From positions 1 to 64,000 of the forward strand of contig CAZUQM010000015.1 in NCBI GenBank assembly GCA_964622545.1: DNA of 64,000 nucleotides. Reading direction: 5' to 3'. Numbering within the stretch: position 1 is the first letter of the stretch; every line of letters begins with the position of its first letter. The position numbers and the translations under genes are program-made. Below are positions 52,701 through 60,872 of the stretch, piece by piece. The stretch is from JAFGLZ01 sp964622545 (GTDB taxonomy: Bacteria; Planctomycetota; Phycisphaerae; UBA1845; JAFGLZ01). Below the pieces are notes generated by a model. It had not been told where the DNA came from. It was given only the letters and a program-made list of their open reading frames with translations, and did not search any database.

Positions 52701-53990
52701 AACACGATCATTCAGCCCAACGGCTACGCCAACGGCCGCGAGGTGCCCGGCACCAGCGAGATCTGCTGCACGCTGATCTCGCACTTCGGCGACCTGAACG
52801 GACCGATCACCTTCATCGATATCAACAAGGGCCGCTTCAACCAGAAGGCGATCAAGAGCCTCACGCCCGAGGTGCCCTGGCCGGGCAATTGGCCCCGCGA
52901 GGAGTGCTTCCGCGATCCCGTGCCGGTCACGAGCGACGTGGTGCTGTGCTCGCACGCACCGGCGAGGCGGTTCGGCCTGTTCCTGATCGATCGCTACGGT
53001 CACCGCGAGCTGCTCTACACGGACGCGACCATCTCGAGCATGTGTCCGACCCTGCTCAGGCCGCGCCCCGAGCCGCCCGTGCTCGCGCCGCATGTCGAGG
53101 ACCGTCCCGGTACGGCCGAGATCGTCCTGCTCGACGTGTACGACGGCATCAGTCCGACCATCGAGCGCGGGCGCGTGAAGTACATCCGCGTCGTCGAGGA
53201 GGTGCGATCCGATCTGGTGCGACTGCCGAACGGCGAGTACCGTCACGACCACCCGGACTTCATCAAGTGGTACGCCTCGCCCATCGACCTCGTGAAGGGG
53301 CCGTTCGGCTGGCCGAGCTACGTGGCCAAGGCGCCCCACGGCCTGGTGCCGGTGAGGGAGGACGGGTCGGCGCGGTTCGTCGTGCCGGCCGGCAAGACGC
53401 TGTACTTCCAGGCCCTGGATGAGACCTATACCGAACTCCAGCGGATGCGGAGCGTGGTCCAGTTGCAGCCGGGCGAGACCCGGAGCTGCATCGGCTGCCA
53501 TGAGGGCCGCCATAAGGCCCCGCCGGCGCACCGACGCGTCGCCGCGATGCACGACGAGCCGGTCCGGCCGCAGGTGGCCTCATGGGGCGGCGTCCCGCTG
53601 TTCTATGAGAAGGTCGTCCAGCCGGTGCTGGATGCCAAGTGCGTCCGCTGCCACGACACGAGCCACGAGCGCGGACTTGATTTGCGTGGCGTGCTGGACA
53701 AAGATCACATACCGGCCTCGTACAAGACCCTGATCCGCCGCGGGCTGGTCCACTTCGCCGACTGCGGGTGGAACTCCGGCGGGTGCGAGAAGCTGCCGCC
53801 CCTGTCGCTGGGCAGCGCCAAGAGCCGCTTGTGCGAGGTCTTGAGCCAGGGCCACCATGAGGTCAAACTGACCCGCGACGAGATGCGTCGCATCAAGACG
53901 TGGATCGATATGAACTGCCCGTTGTGGGGCGATTACACCTTCCGACCCGAGAGGCCCGGACAGGTCCAGCAGGTTAGCCGAGCCGATTGA
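49782..53990 (+). CDS. HzsA-like haem protein with discoidin and CBM9-like domains (copy 1)
   Basis: A 1402-residue exported protein. After the signal come two discoidin (F5/8 C-type) domains (CxDELEVYAAG, LNDGRYGNDASWI; LNDGYYGNSHSWI). A CBM9-like domain follows (LDGKLDDACYTG). Next is a TolB/HzsA-type propeller (IYFGYRPSKDGYYHI, DYWPCPLPGGDLAMISTRC), and then a C-terminal cytochrome part with CIGCHE (53487) and CVRCHD (53640). The propeller plus two haem sites resembles the hydrazine synthase alpha subunit and the wider HzsA-related family. No HzsB or HzsC partner is nearby, so hydrazine synthesis is not implied. The start at 49782 has GGAGG 7 nt upstream. Confidence 0.82.
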   Translation: MPSATPRRHPCVHRHCYGRPGWATGFLGLMVAVCWAGAALASELTLHPGKANVIAFPAQDAKVVRIEFISWSGNAPCIDELEVYAAGSKRNVAAARCGGKASASSCINGYPIHRTEHLNDGRYGNDASWIAAGSAPQWAQVELTEPLKVDHVVLSRDRHGNYADRMPGKLRVRLSTDGKTWRTVKELVCRSAKVAAKPKGPRHAPPHLPGVPPPPKSLRGPSTSVLQVAETNAQGLANLALNPKAEASASSCLAGHDKHRIPHLNDGYYGNSHSWISDSDPSWAEIDLGAAYWIYAAAFGSDNSGQYSDRAATKFKVLVATTYSADSTAPTWSTVWQQKSGHPVHTRAQKRFQPVRARWIRVAIAETNGTNARIDEIEVFGQAEPIPAEKVKGLDAKVVVDTDTSLESKLRDAFLGEEHAWLKTHGRADLSPRLVPYNGRVKEYPRHVADDRLPLPWLAAAPQLDGKLDDACYTGASRGVGRVAYPYDFERGPLVACAATAGWRGQDVYLAIEVDRLLSRRVAVISGGDWAGGGELAIRGHELVFNTYTSNGKLAKRQSVDGGFSRDYRRFEVRLPMAWFPGCREHGLRIGLGMGGKHTDGLGRAVLFTFSSLAMAEASPCIGGTFRVRLSVPDKAKAVVVTGNAPGLTEATTLRPGESKLLEIPTEDGPIGPEFALQISEADGAIHLLHLFRYDPTHRTLTMMDELANRLAAQGVDVRADRGELAKLKAEHERLMARTSPDRTAERELFFHSRLAKRQLYFKDPSLACLDRVLFVKRRPFEPSHNYSVLLDSRYRPGGGVCVLETPVRDGVLDPNSAHAVTLFDSGKGIARNPMAGFDAKEIYFGYRPSKDGYYHILRMRADGSRLEQITDGPYHDYWPCPLPGGDLAMISTRCKARYLCWRPQVSVMFRMTRDGETIRPLSYSNLSEWAPSVMDDGRIIWTRSEYIDKGADFGHTLWAIRPDGRKLELIFGNTIIQPNGYANGREVPGTSEICCTLISHFGDLNGPITFIDINKGRFNQKAIKSLTPEVPWPGNWPREECFRDPVPVTSDVVLCSHAPARRFGLFLIDRYGHRELLYTDATISSMCPTLLRPRPEPPVLAPHVEDRPGTAEIVLLDVYDGISPTIERGRVKYIRVVEEVRSDLVRLPNGEYRHDHPDFIKWYASPIDLVKGPFGWPSYVAKAPHGLVPVREDGSARFVVPAGKTLYFQALDETYTELQRMRSVVQLQPGETRSCIGCHEGRHKAPPAHRRVAAMHDEPVRPQVASWGGVPLFYEKVVQPVLDAKCVRCHDTSHERGLDLRGVLDKDHIPASYKTLIRRGLVHFADCGWNSGGCEKLPPLSLGSAKSRLCEVLSQGHHEVKLTRDEMRRIKTWIDMNCPLWGDYTFRPERPGQVQQVSRAD

Positions 53991-54050
53991 CGCCAAGCGC
54001 CGCGACGCCGGCGCGTTCTCGCCTGAGATGGTGCAGGGCAAGGAGTGCCC

Positions 54051-54941
54051 ATGGATGGAACCCAACAGGCAACCGACTCGCGAGCCGAGCGGGCTGCGGG
54101 CGCCGATGTCCTCGCGCCCTTTCGTGCCGCTTCTCGGTTCGTGATCCTGCTGGTCTGGAGCCTGCTGTGCCGCGGGGTCATCATCGCGCTGGCGCCGATC
54201 GTGTGGCTGGCGCCCGAGGCGGGGCGGGCCGCACGCCGGCGGATCGCGCGGATCTGGCTGCCCGGCATGACCCGCATCATCGGCCTTCGCGTGACGGTGC
54301 ACGGATGCCCGCCGGCTCAGCCGTTCTTCCTCGTGCTCAATCACATGGCCTGGATCGATCTGTTCCCTGTGACCACCTTGTGCGACGCCACGTACATCGT
54401 CGAGGAGCCGGTCTCGCGCACGCCCATCATCGGGGGCATCGTGGCCGCCCTCGAGCCGATCTTCGTCCGTCGCGTAAAGGACGACACCGCTCGCGTCAAC
54501 GACGAGATGGTCAAGGTCATCGAATCCGGCGGCAGCATCGTGCTCGCCCCGGAGACACCGCTCACGACGATACCGCCCGGAAGCGGGGTAAAGATGTTCC
54601 GCGGCGGGCTGCTCGCCTCGGCCGTGCGAACGGGCATGCCCGTCCATTGGCTGAGCTTGACGTATCGCACCGCCCCCGGCGCGCCGCCGGCCCGCGAGGT
54701 CATGCTGTACGGTCCGAACCCCTACTACACCGACGAGAACGGCAAGATCCCCGACTCCGAGATCGAGATGTGGGGCCCGGAGCGATCGTTCCTGTGGCAC
54801 GCGACCCGGTTGCTGGCCATCCCGTGGTGCGAGATCTTCATGCGGTTCGGCGACGAGCCCATCCCCGCCGGTGACGACCGCATCGCATTGGCCAATCGGT
54901 TGCATGACGCGGTCGAGGAGGCGTTTGTACCGCTGTGCTGA
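54051..54941 (+). CDS. PlsC-type 1-acyl-glycerol-phosphate acyltransferase-like protein
   Basis: A 296-residue membrane-associated acyltransferase. Hydrophobic N-terminal helices (about residues 28-57) precede the HX4D catalytic motif in NHMAWID (about residues 98-104). The FVRR substrate motif, a glycine-rich ESGGSIVLAPE motif equivalent to motif III and MFRGG follow. Lyso-phosphatidate or an aminolipid is the likely acceptor. The ATG at 54051 has AAGGAG 5 nt upstream; a GTG at 54045 lies inside that SD. It lies between the HzsA-like gene and the YghO-like gene, 43 nt before the latter. Confidence 0.85.
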   Translation: MDGTQQATDSRAERAAGADVLAPFRAASRFVILLVWSLLCRGVIIALAPIVWLAPEAGRAARRRIARIWLPGMTRIIGLRVTVHGCPPAQPFFLVLNHMAWIDLFPVTTLCDATYIVEEPVSRTPIIGGIVAALEPIFVRRVKDDTARVNDEMVKVIESGGSIVLAPETPLTTIPPGSGVKMFRGGLLASAVRTGMPVHWLSLTYRTAPGAPPAREVMLYGPNPYYTDENGKIPDSEIEMWGPERSFLWHATRLLAIPWCEIFMRFGDEPIPAGDDRIALANRLHDAVEEAFVPLC

Positions 54942-54983
54942 CGGAACGTGACATGATCCGTAGCTGGCGGCCGTAGGAGAGGC

Positions 54984-56180
54984 ATGAGCAAGATCCAGAT
55001 CATCGAGGTGCAGACCCGGCGACAGCGACGGGCGTTCTTTCGTTTTCCCATGGACCTGTACAAGCCATGCGCGTTCTACGTGCCCCCGCTGCTCATGGAT
55101 GAATACGAGACCTTCTCCGAGAAGAACCCGGCCTACCGGGGCGCCGACTCGGTCATGTTCCTGGCCAGACGCGGCCGTCAGGTCGTCGGGCGCATCGCGG
55201 GCATCATCCTTCACGAGGCCAACAAGCACGACAACGCGCGGAACGTCCGCTTCGGCTGGTTCGACAGCATCAACGATCGCGACGTGGCCGCGGCCCTGTT
55301 CGACGCGGTCTCCGACTGGGCGGTCGCCCGGGGCATGGACACGCTGGTCGGCCCCCTGGGCTTCAGCGGACTCGACAAGGAAGGCATGCTCACCGAGGGG
55401 TTCGACAGCGTCCCGACGATGGCCACGTACTACAACTACCCGTACTACGTCGACCTGGTCGAGGCCTACGGCTTCGAGACCGAGCTGGACCTGGTCGAGT
55501 ACCTCATCATGAACATCACCTCCAACCCGTTCCCGCCGCGGCTGGCCGCGCTGGCCGAGCGCGTCCGAAAGAGGCGGCGGTTTCGTGTGCTGAAGTTTGC
55601 CAACAAGCGCGAGATGTTGGCCCGCGCGCCGGGGTTTCTCGATCTGCTCATCGACACCTACCAGGACCTGGACGGCTTCACGCCCATCTCCGAAGAGCAG
55701 AAGGCCTACATCACCAAGAAGTTCTTCCCCTTCCTTCGCACCGACCTCGTGCAGGCCATCGTGAACGAAGACGACGAGCTGATCGGGTTCTTCGTGGCCA
55801 TGCCGAGCATCTCGCGAGCGCTGCAATGGGCGCGCGGGCGGTTGCTTCCGTTCGGCATCTTTCATCTGTGGCGGGCGCTCCGCGGGAGGGACAAGATCAT
55901 CGACTTCTGCCTGGCCGGCGTGAGAAAGCCGTATCGCGGTCTGGGCGTGGACGTCTTGATGGCCGTGGAGATGCACAAGGCCGCGATGCGGTTGGGCTTC
56001 GAGACCGGCGAATCGAACCCCGAGCTCGAGCACAACCTTCGTGTGCGGGCCGAGTGGAAGCACTTCGACCATCGCGTCCATCGACGGCGGAAGATCTACA
56101 CCAAGCGGATCGGCCAGGCCACGGCCACGTCGGATGAGGTAGCCGAGCCGGCGGTCGCGCTTTCGGGCAGTGTGACATGA
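54984..56180 (+). CDS. GNAT-superfamily YghO-like protein
   Basis: A 398-residue soluble protein with the family opening FFRFPMDLYKPCAFYVPPLLMDE, a FLARRGRQVVGRIAGII acetyltransferase-like strand, the conserved GPLGFSGLDKEGMLTEGF segment and a C-terminal acyltransferase half (VRKPYRGLGVDVLM, ESNPELEHN). Homologues such as YghO are of unknown function; some sit with lipid acyltransferases. Here a PlsC-like gene lies directly upstream, which supports a lipid or aminolipid role (inference). AGGAGAGG precedes the ATG. The stop overlaps the next ATG. Confidence 0.78.
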   Translation: MSKIQIIEVQTRRQRRAFFRFPMDLYKPCAFYVPPLLMDEYETFSEKNPAYRGADSVMFLARRGRQVVGRIAGIILHEANKHDNARNVRFGWFDSINDRDVAAALFDAVSDWAVARGMDTLVGPLGFSGLDKEGMLTEGFDSVPTMATYYNYPYYVDLVEAYGFETELDLVEYLIMNITSNPFPPRLAALAERVRKRRRFRVLKFANKREMLARAPGFLDLLIDTYQDLDGFTPISEEQKAYITKKFFPFLRTDLVQAIVNEDDELIGFFVAMPSISRALQWARGRLLPFGIFHLWRALRGRDKIIDFCLAGVRKPYRGLGVDVLMAVEMHKAAMRLGFETGESNPELEHNLRVRAEWKHFDHRVHRRRKIYTKRIGQATATSDEVAEPAVALSGSVT

Positions 56181-59152
56181 GGGGCGGGAATCCCACCCAT
56201 ACCAGACGCAAGCCACGACTAGACCTGCACGCTGCGGTCATCCTGTTGGCTATGGCGGCTGGCCTCCGGCTGGCGACCCCTCCGGCGGCTCGCGCGGCCC
56301 ACGCCACCGAGGCTCTGGACCGTCAGCGTGCCGTGGCGGCGATCATGAAGCTCGACATCACCGAAAAGGTGTCCGAACAGGCCGCCCGGCGGTTCGAGCG
56401 CGAGCATCCCATCGTCTTCGACTGGCTTTTGCAGGACAGCGAGAAAGCGGTCGTCAAGCGTCTGGACGGCCGGTCCGGTCCGATCGTGACGACCGCCATG
56501 ATCGAACGCACCCTCCGTGAGCTCGGTCACACCGCCGCCGCGCTGCGCCGCCGATTCGCCAAGCTCCGGGCCTCCGACGTCCAGCCCGGCGACCGGCGGT
56601 GGGTCGAGCTCTACCTGACGGCCTGCGAGAGACGACGCGCCCTGCGGCTCGAGCCCCTGCTCACACGCTGGCGCCGGATCGTCTTCACCAAGCATTACAA
56701 CCTCGGCGGCTCGCACTACGCCTACACCGAGGGGCAATCCGACGCGCAGAACGAGCGGCACTTCACGCCGGGCACGGCCCTGTGCCTGCTCGAGCTCGAC
56801 GGACTGACCGCCTCGGTCCGCACGCTGATCGACGACCCGAACGGCGTCATCCGTGATCCGGCTGTCAGCTACGACGGCAAGCGCATTCTGTTCGCCTGGA
56901 AGAAGGCCGACCGGACGGACGACTACCACCTCTACGACATGGACGTTGCCGCCGGCGAGGTGCGCCGGCTCACCTCGGGCCTGGGCTATGCCGACTACGA
57001 GCCGGCCTACCTGCCCAACGGCGACATCGTGTTCAGCTCGACCCGCTGCGTGCAGACCGTCGATTGTTGGTGGACCGAGGTCAGCAACCTGTACACCTGC
57101 GACGCCGACGGCCGATTCCTCCGTCGCCTCGGCTTCGATCAGGTGCACACGAACTTCCCCACGGTGCTCGACGACGGTCGCGTGATCTACACGCGATGGG
57201 AATACTCCGATCGTGGCCAGATCTACGTCCAAGGCCTCTTTCAGATGAACCCCGACGGCACCGGACAGATCGCCTACTACGGCAACAACTCGTGGTTTCC
57301 GACCACGCTGCTGCACGCCAGGGGCATCCCCGGCACCCGTAAGGTCGTCGCCGTCGCCTCCGGCCATCACACCCGGCAGACCGGCAAGCTGGTGATCGTC
57401 GATACCGACCGCGGCCACGAGGAAGCCTCCGGCGTCCAGCTCATCGCCCCCGTGCGACAGACCGAGGCCGTCCGCGTCGACCGGTACGGCCAGGACGGCG
57501 AGCAGTTTCAGTATCCCTACCCGCTCAGCGAGACCGAGTTCCTCGTGACGTACGATCCGTTCGGCTACGCGCGTCAGCCGCTGCTGTTCAAGATCTACCT
57601 GATGACGATCGACGGGCGGCGCGAGCTGTTGGTGGCCGATGGGAAGAACTCCTGCAATCAGCCGGTCCCGCTGGCGTCCAGGCCCGTGCCGCACCGACGT
57701 CCCGACATGGCCGAGCATCAAGCCGATTCAGGCCTCTACTTCGTCCAAGACGTCTATCTCGGCCAGGGCCTGCAAGGCGTGCCGCGCGGCACGATCAAGA
57801 GGCTTCGCGTGGTCGCGATCGAGTATCGCGCTGCGGGGGTGGGTTCGAACCGCAATCGCGGACCGGCCGGTGGCGCGCTGATCAGCACGCCCATCGCCAT
57901 CGACAACGGCGCGTGGGACGTCAAGACCGTGCTCGGCGACGCGACGGTGCACGAGGACGGCTCGGCCTGCTTCGCCGTTCCCGCCAGGACGCCCGTTTAC
58001 TTCCAGGCCCTCGACGCCAACGGCCACGCCGTCCAGACGATGCGAAGCTGGTCCACGCTCCAGCCCGGGGAGCGCTTCTCGTGCGTGGGCTGCCACGAGA
58101 CCAAGTCGACCGTCCCCCCGCCCGTGGAGCGCGTCCCGATGGCCATGCGAAGCGGTCCGCAGGAGCTCGAGCCGTTCTACGGCCCGCCGCGGGGGTTCAG
58201 CTTTCCGAGGGAGATTCAGCCGATCCTCGATCGCCACTGCGTCCGATGCCACCGGCAGCGCGTCCGGACGGTGGTGGCCCAGGCCCGCCCGGCGGCGTCC
58301 CATCAGCATACGAGCGATCCGGTCGCGGCCCTCAACGACGGCAAGGAGCCCGCGAGCAGCGAGGATCGCGGCATCCCCCGCTTCACGTGGTGGCCCCACA
58401 AGGGAACGCGAGAATGGGTGCAATACGACCTGCCCGAGCCGCGTTTGATGAAGGGAGTCAGCGTCTTCTGGTTCGACGACACACGCAGCGGCGGCCGATG
58501 TCGTGTGCCGGCCTCGTGGCGCGTGTTGGTTCGTACCGACAAGGGTTGGCGCCAGGTGGCCGATCGGCGCCGCTGCGGCATCCACCGCGACCGCTATAAC
58601 GTCGTCGCCTTCGAGCCCATCAAGACGATCGGGATCCGGCTTGATGTGCAGCTCGCGTCGGGTTACTCGTGCGGAATCCTCGAATGGACGTTTGACTCGG
58701 CTGAGGCAGAACCGGTACAAAAGGAAGCTCAACCACCTGCGTTCAGCCTATTGGGGGTTCAATCGGTTGATCGGCGCGCCCAGCGGATGTGGAGCGACGC
58801 CTATCTCGCGCTCACGCAACGAGGCCGGCCGAACCGACGGGTCCACTGGATCAGCGCCCAGTCGGTGCCGACGGTCTTGCCGCCGTACCATGCGGGAGCG
58901 GCCCGGAGCGGGCTGATCGCGATGCTGAACGAGGGGCACCACGGTGTAGCCCTTTCGAAGGAGGAGATGGACAAGATCGCCTGCTGGATCGATCTGCTCG
59001 TACCCTATTGTGGCGATTACACCGAGGCGTGTGCGTGGACCGAGGCCGGTCGCGCCAAGTACGATCACTTTGAGGCCAAACGCAAGCGCATGGCGGCCGA
59101 AGAGAGGACGAATATCCAAGCGCTGTTGGCCGAACGAAGGACATCGAGATGA
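56177..59152 (+). CDS. HzsA-like haem protein with inserted F5/8-type domain (copy 2)
   Basis: A 991-residue exported protein, starting in an ATGA overlap with the YghO-like gene. A signal peptide (to about residue 42) and a helical domain are followed by a WD/TolB-like propeller (DPAVSYDGKRILFAWKK, GLGYADYEPAYLPNGDIVF, TNFPTVLDDGRVIYTRW). The cytochrome part has CVGCHE (58082) and CVRCHR (58238). Between the second haem motif and the closing GHHGVALSKEEMDKIACWIDLL segment lies an insert of about 150 residues resembling a discoidin domain (STRSGGRCRVPASWRVLV-type). The core matches copy 1, but the two differ in accessory domains. Redox partner or substrate unknown. Confidence 0.8.
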   Translation: MRGGNPTHTRRKPRLDLHAAVILLAMAAGLRLATPPAARAAHATEALDRQRAVAAIMKLDITEKVSEQAARRFEREHPIVFDWLLQDSEKAVVKRLDGRSGPIVTTAMIERTLRELGHTAAALRRRFAKLRASDVQPGDRRWVELYLTACERRRALRLEPLLTRWRRIVFTKHYNLGGSHYAYTEGQSDAQNERHFTPGTALCLLELDGLTASVRTLIDDPNGVIRDPAVSYDGKRILFAWKKADRTDDYHLYDMDVAAGEVRRLTSGLGYADYEPAYLPNGDIVFSSTRCVQTVDCWWTEVSNLYTCDADGRFLRRLGFDQVHTNFPTVLDDGRVIYTRWEYSDRGQIYVQGLFQMNPDGTGQIAYYGNNSWFPTTLLHARGIPGTRKVVAVASGHHTRQTGKLVIVDTDRGHEEASGVQLIAPVRQTEAVRVDRYGQDGEQFQYPYPLSETEFLVTYDPFGYARQPLLFKIYLMTIDGRRELLVADGKNSCNQPVPLASRPVPHRRPDMAEHQADSGLYFVQDVYLGQGLQGVPRGTIKRLRVVAIEYRAAGVGSNRNRGPAGGALISTPIAIDNGAWDVKTVLGDATVHEDGSACFAVPARTPVYFQALDANGHAVQTMRSWSTLQPGERFSCVGCHETKSTVPPPVERVPMAMRSGPQELEPFYGPPRGFSFPREIQPILDRHCVRCHRQRVRTVVAQARPAASHQHTSDPVAALNDGKEPASSEDRGIPRFTWWPHKGTREWVQYDLPEPRLMKGVSVFWFDDTRSGGRCRVPASWRVLVRTDKGWRQVADRRRCGIHRDRYNVVAFEPIKTIGIRLDVQLASGYSCGILEWTFDSAEAEPVQKEAQPPAFSLLGVQSVDRRAQRMWSDAYLALTQRGRPNRRVHWISAQSVPTVLPPYHAGAARSGLIAMLNEGHHGVALSKEEMDKIACWIDLLVPYCGDYTEACAWTEAGRAKYDHFEAKRKRMAAEERTNIQALLAERRTSR

Positions 59153-60285
59153 ACGAATCAAGGGCGACCCGAGCGGCGAGCCTGAAGAAGAGCGTCAGTC
59201 CGGGCCTGCAAGTCGTGACGCTCCGACGAGCGATGGGCGAAGAGATCTTCATCGCGGCCACACCCCAACCGGGCGAGCCGCTCGAGTCGGTGCTGGCCAA
59301 GGTCGCCGAGGTGCTCGAGCGGCATCAGGCCACCCCCGTCAGCCAGGAGGTCTTCGGCCTGTCGAACCACAACGGCGGCGGCAAGGCCCTCAAGGCCGCC
59401 TACGACAAGGTGACCTGGCCGATCACGTGGATCGAGAGCGGGTACCGCTCGCGGATCGCCGGCACGCTGATGTGGGCCGTCGCAGGCATGACGGTCGAGC
59501 CGGTCGAGGTCGGCGGTCGGATCGTGGGCAGCGTCTTCGAGGACGACTGGGTTCGCTACTGCCGGCTGGGCGGGCTCATGCCCAAGGACGGATCCCGCAG
59601 CAGGCCCGACCAGGCCAGCGAGGTCTTCGACCTGATCGAGACCGGCGTCCAGGCCGTCGGCATGGAGTTCGCCGACATCGTCCGCACGTGGTTCTGCAAC
59701 GACAACATCCTCGACTGGTACGGTGAGTTCAACCAGGTTCGCGATGTGTTCTTCAAAGAGCGGAAGATCTTCGATGGCCTCGTTCCCGCCAGCACCGGCG
59801 TTGGCGGTCGGAACGTCTCCGGCAACGCCCTGGCCACGGGGGCCCTGGCGGTCCAGGCCAAGCCCGGCTCGGAGGACGCCTACAACGCCTATGCGGTGCC
59901 TTCACCGCTCCAGTGTCCCGCGCTGGAGTACGGCAGCTCGTTCAGCCGGGCCGCCCAGGTCGATCTGCCGGACGTGAGCCGGCTCTACGTCTCGGGCACG
60001 GCCAGCATCGCGCCGGAGGGCCACACGGTGCATCTCGACGACGTCGATGCCCAGGTGGATCTGACCATGCGCGTGGCGGGGGCGATTCTCGAATCGCGCG
60101 AGATGAGTTGGGCCGACGCCACCCGCGCCATCGCCTACTTCAAGCACGCCAAGGACGCACCGACCTTCCAGCGGTATGGCCGCCAGCAGAAGCTGCCCGC
60201 CATGCCGTGCGTGGTGGTGTACGACGACATCTGTCGTGACGACCTGCTGTTCGAGATCGAGGTGGACACGATCCTACCCCGCTAG
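59149..60285 (+). CDS. RidA/YjgF-like (chorismatase-like) protein
   Basis: A 378-residue cytosolic protein. Two halves resemble RidA folds: EDDWVRYCRLGGLMP...DLIETGVQAVGMEFADIVRTW, and SRLYVSGTASIAPEGHTVHLDDVDAQ. This double layout, with the TWFCNDNIL...YGEFNQVR segment, is like FkbO/Hyg5-type chorismatases and related translation-inhibitor-family proteins. The specific chemistry is unproven. The start overlaps the HzsA-like stop (ATGA), so it belongs to the same transcription unit. Confidence 0.75.
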   Translation: MNESRATRAASLKKSVSPGLQVVTLRRAMGEEIFIAATPQPGEPLESVLAKVAEVLERHQATPVSQEVFGLSNHNGGGKALKAAYDKVTWPITWIESGYRSRIAGTLMWAVAGMTVEPVEVGGRIVGSVFEDDWVRYCRLGGLMPKDGSRSRPDQASEVFDLIETGVQAVGMEFADIVRTWFCNDNILDWYGEFNQVRDVFFKERKIFDGLVPASTGVGGRNVSGNALATGALAVQAKPGSEDAYNAYAVPSPLQCPALEYGSSFSRAAQVDLPDVSRLYVSGTASIAPEGHTVHLDDVDAQVDLTMRVAGAILESREMSWADATRAIAYFKHAKDAPTFQRYGRQQKLPAMPCVVVYDDICRDDLLFEIEVDTILPR

Positions 60286-60443
60286 GTCCGACCGACAGGG
60301 TCGCCACGCAACCCGTTGCAGCCCGCCCGGCGATCACGTAAGGTGATGAGGCTCGGACCGGGCCGGCCCGCGCCCGCTGGGCGTTTCTGCGGCCGGTGCC
60401 GGATCAGGAATCCTCGGATCTCAAGACACGAAAGGGCCGATCC

Positions 60444-60764
60444 ATGGCTGCGAGCGAGTTCCATCATTACGGCGTACCGACCACCGAAAAGCACGAGGGC
60501 GAGAACTACTTCGAGGGCGTGAAGGTCCACGGCACCGACCCGGAACAGCATCCCTACCGCGTCGAGTTCCTGCGGTTCGACGCCGATTGCCCGCTGCCCG
60601 AGCCGATCCGGACCAAGACGCACGCGGCCTTCGTCGTGCCCGACCTCGACGCCGCCCTGCAAGGCCAGAAGGTGATCCTCGAGCCGTTCGACGTCACCGA
60701 GAACCTCCGCTGCGCGTTCATCATGGACGGCGACGCGGTCATCGAGCTGATGCAGCGGCTCTAA
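60444..60764 (+). CDS. VOC-superfamily (glyoxalase-like) small protein
   Basis: A 106-residue protein with a VOC-like pattern: an early HHYGVPT, a central RVEFLRFDADCP strand, HAAFVVPDLDAAL and a final RCAFIMDGDAVIELMQ strand ending in the metal-ligand-type Glu. Only one betaalphabetabetabeta unit is complete, so it may dimerise. The ATG at 60444 is chosen because GAAAGGG precedes it and it begins the conserved part. It is followed 108 nt later by dhaK. The ligand is unknown. Confidence 0.7.
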   Translation: MAASEFHHYGVPTTEKHEGENYFEGVKVHGTDPEQHPYRVEFLRFDADCPLPEPIRTKTHAAFVVPDLDAALQGQKVILEPFDVTENLRCAFIMDGDAVIELMQRL

Positions 60765-60872
60765 GCGTCGTGCGCAAAGACCCATGAACCTTGTCGGGCC
60801 AGGGCCCGCTGTCGAAGCGGGCCGATCGAGGACGACTCCCGGGCACCGACCCGCTGCGAAAGGAACCATCCG

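Noticed and set aside
50241..53552. Antisense open frame of about 1100 codons opposite HzsA-like copy 1
   Set aside because: Shadow of high-GC codon use. The sense frame has a signal peptide, discoidin domains and haem motifs.
49782..53990. Hydrazine synthase function for the HzsA-like protein
   Set aside because: Only the alpha-like domain family is recognisable. No beta or gamma subunit and no other anammox gene is present in the window.
57841..57852. GGTTCGAACC, resembling a tRNA T-arm
   Set aside because: It lies inside the coding frame of HzsA-like copy 2 and no acceptor or anticodon arms flank it.
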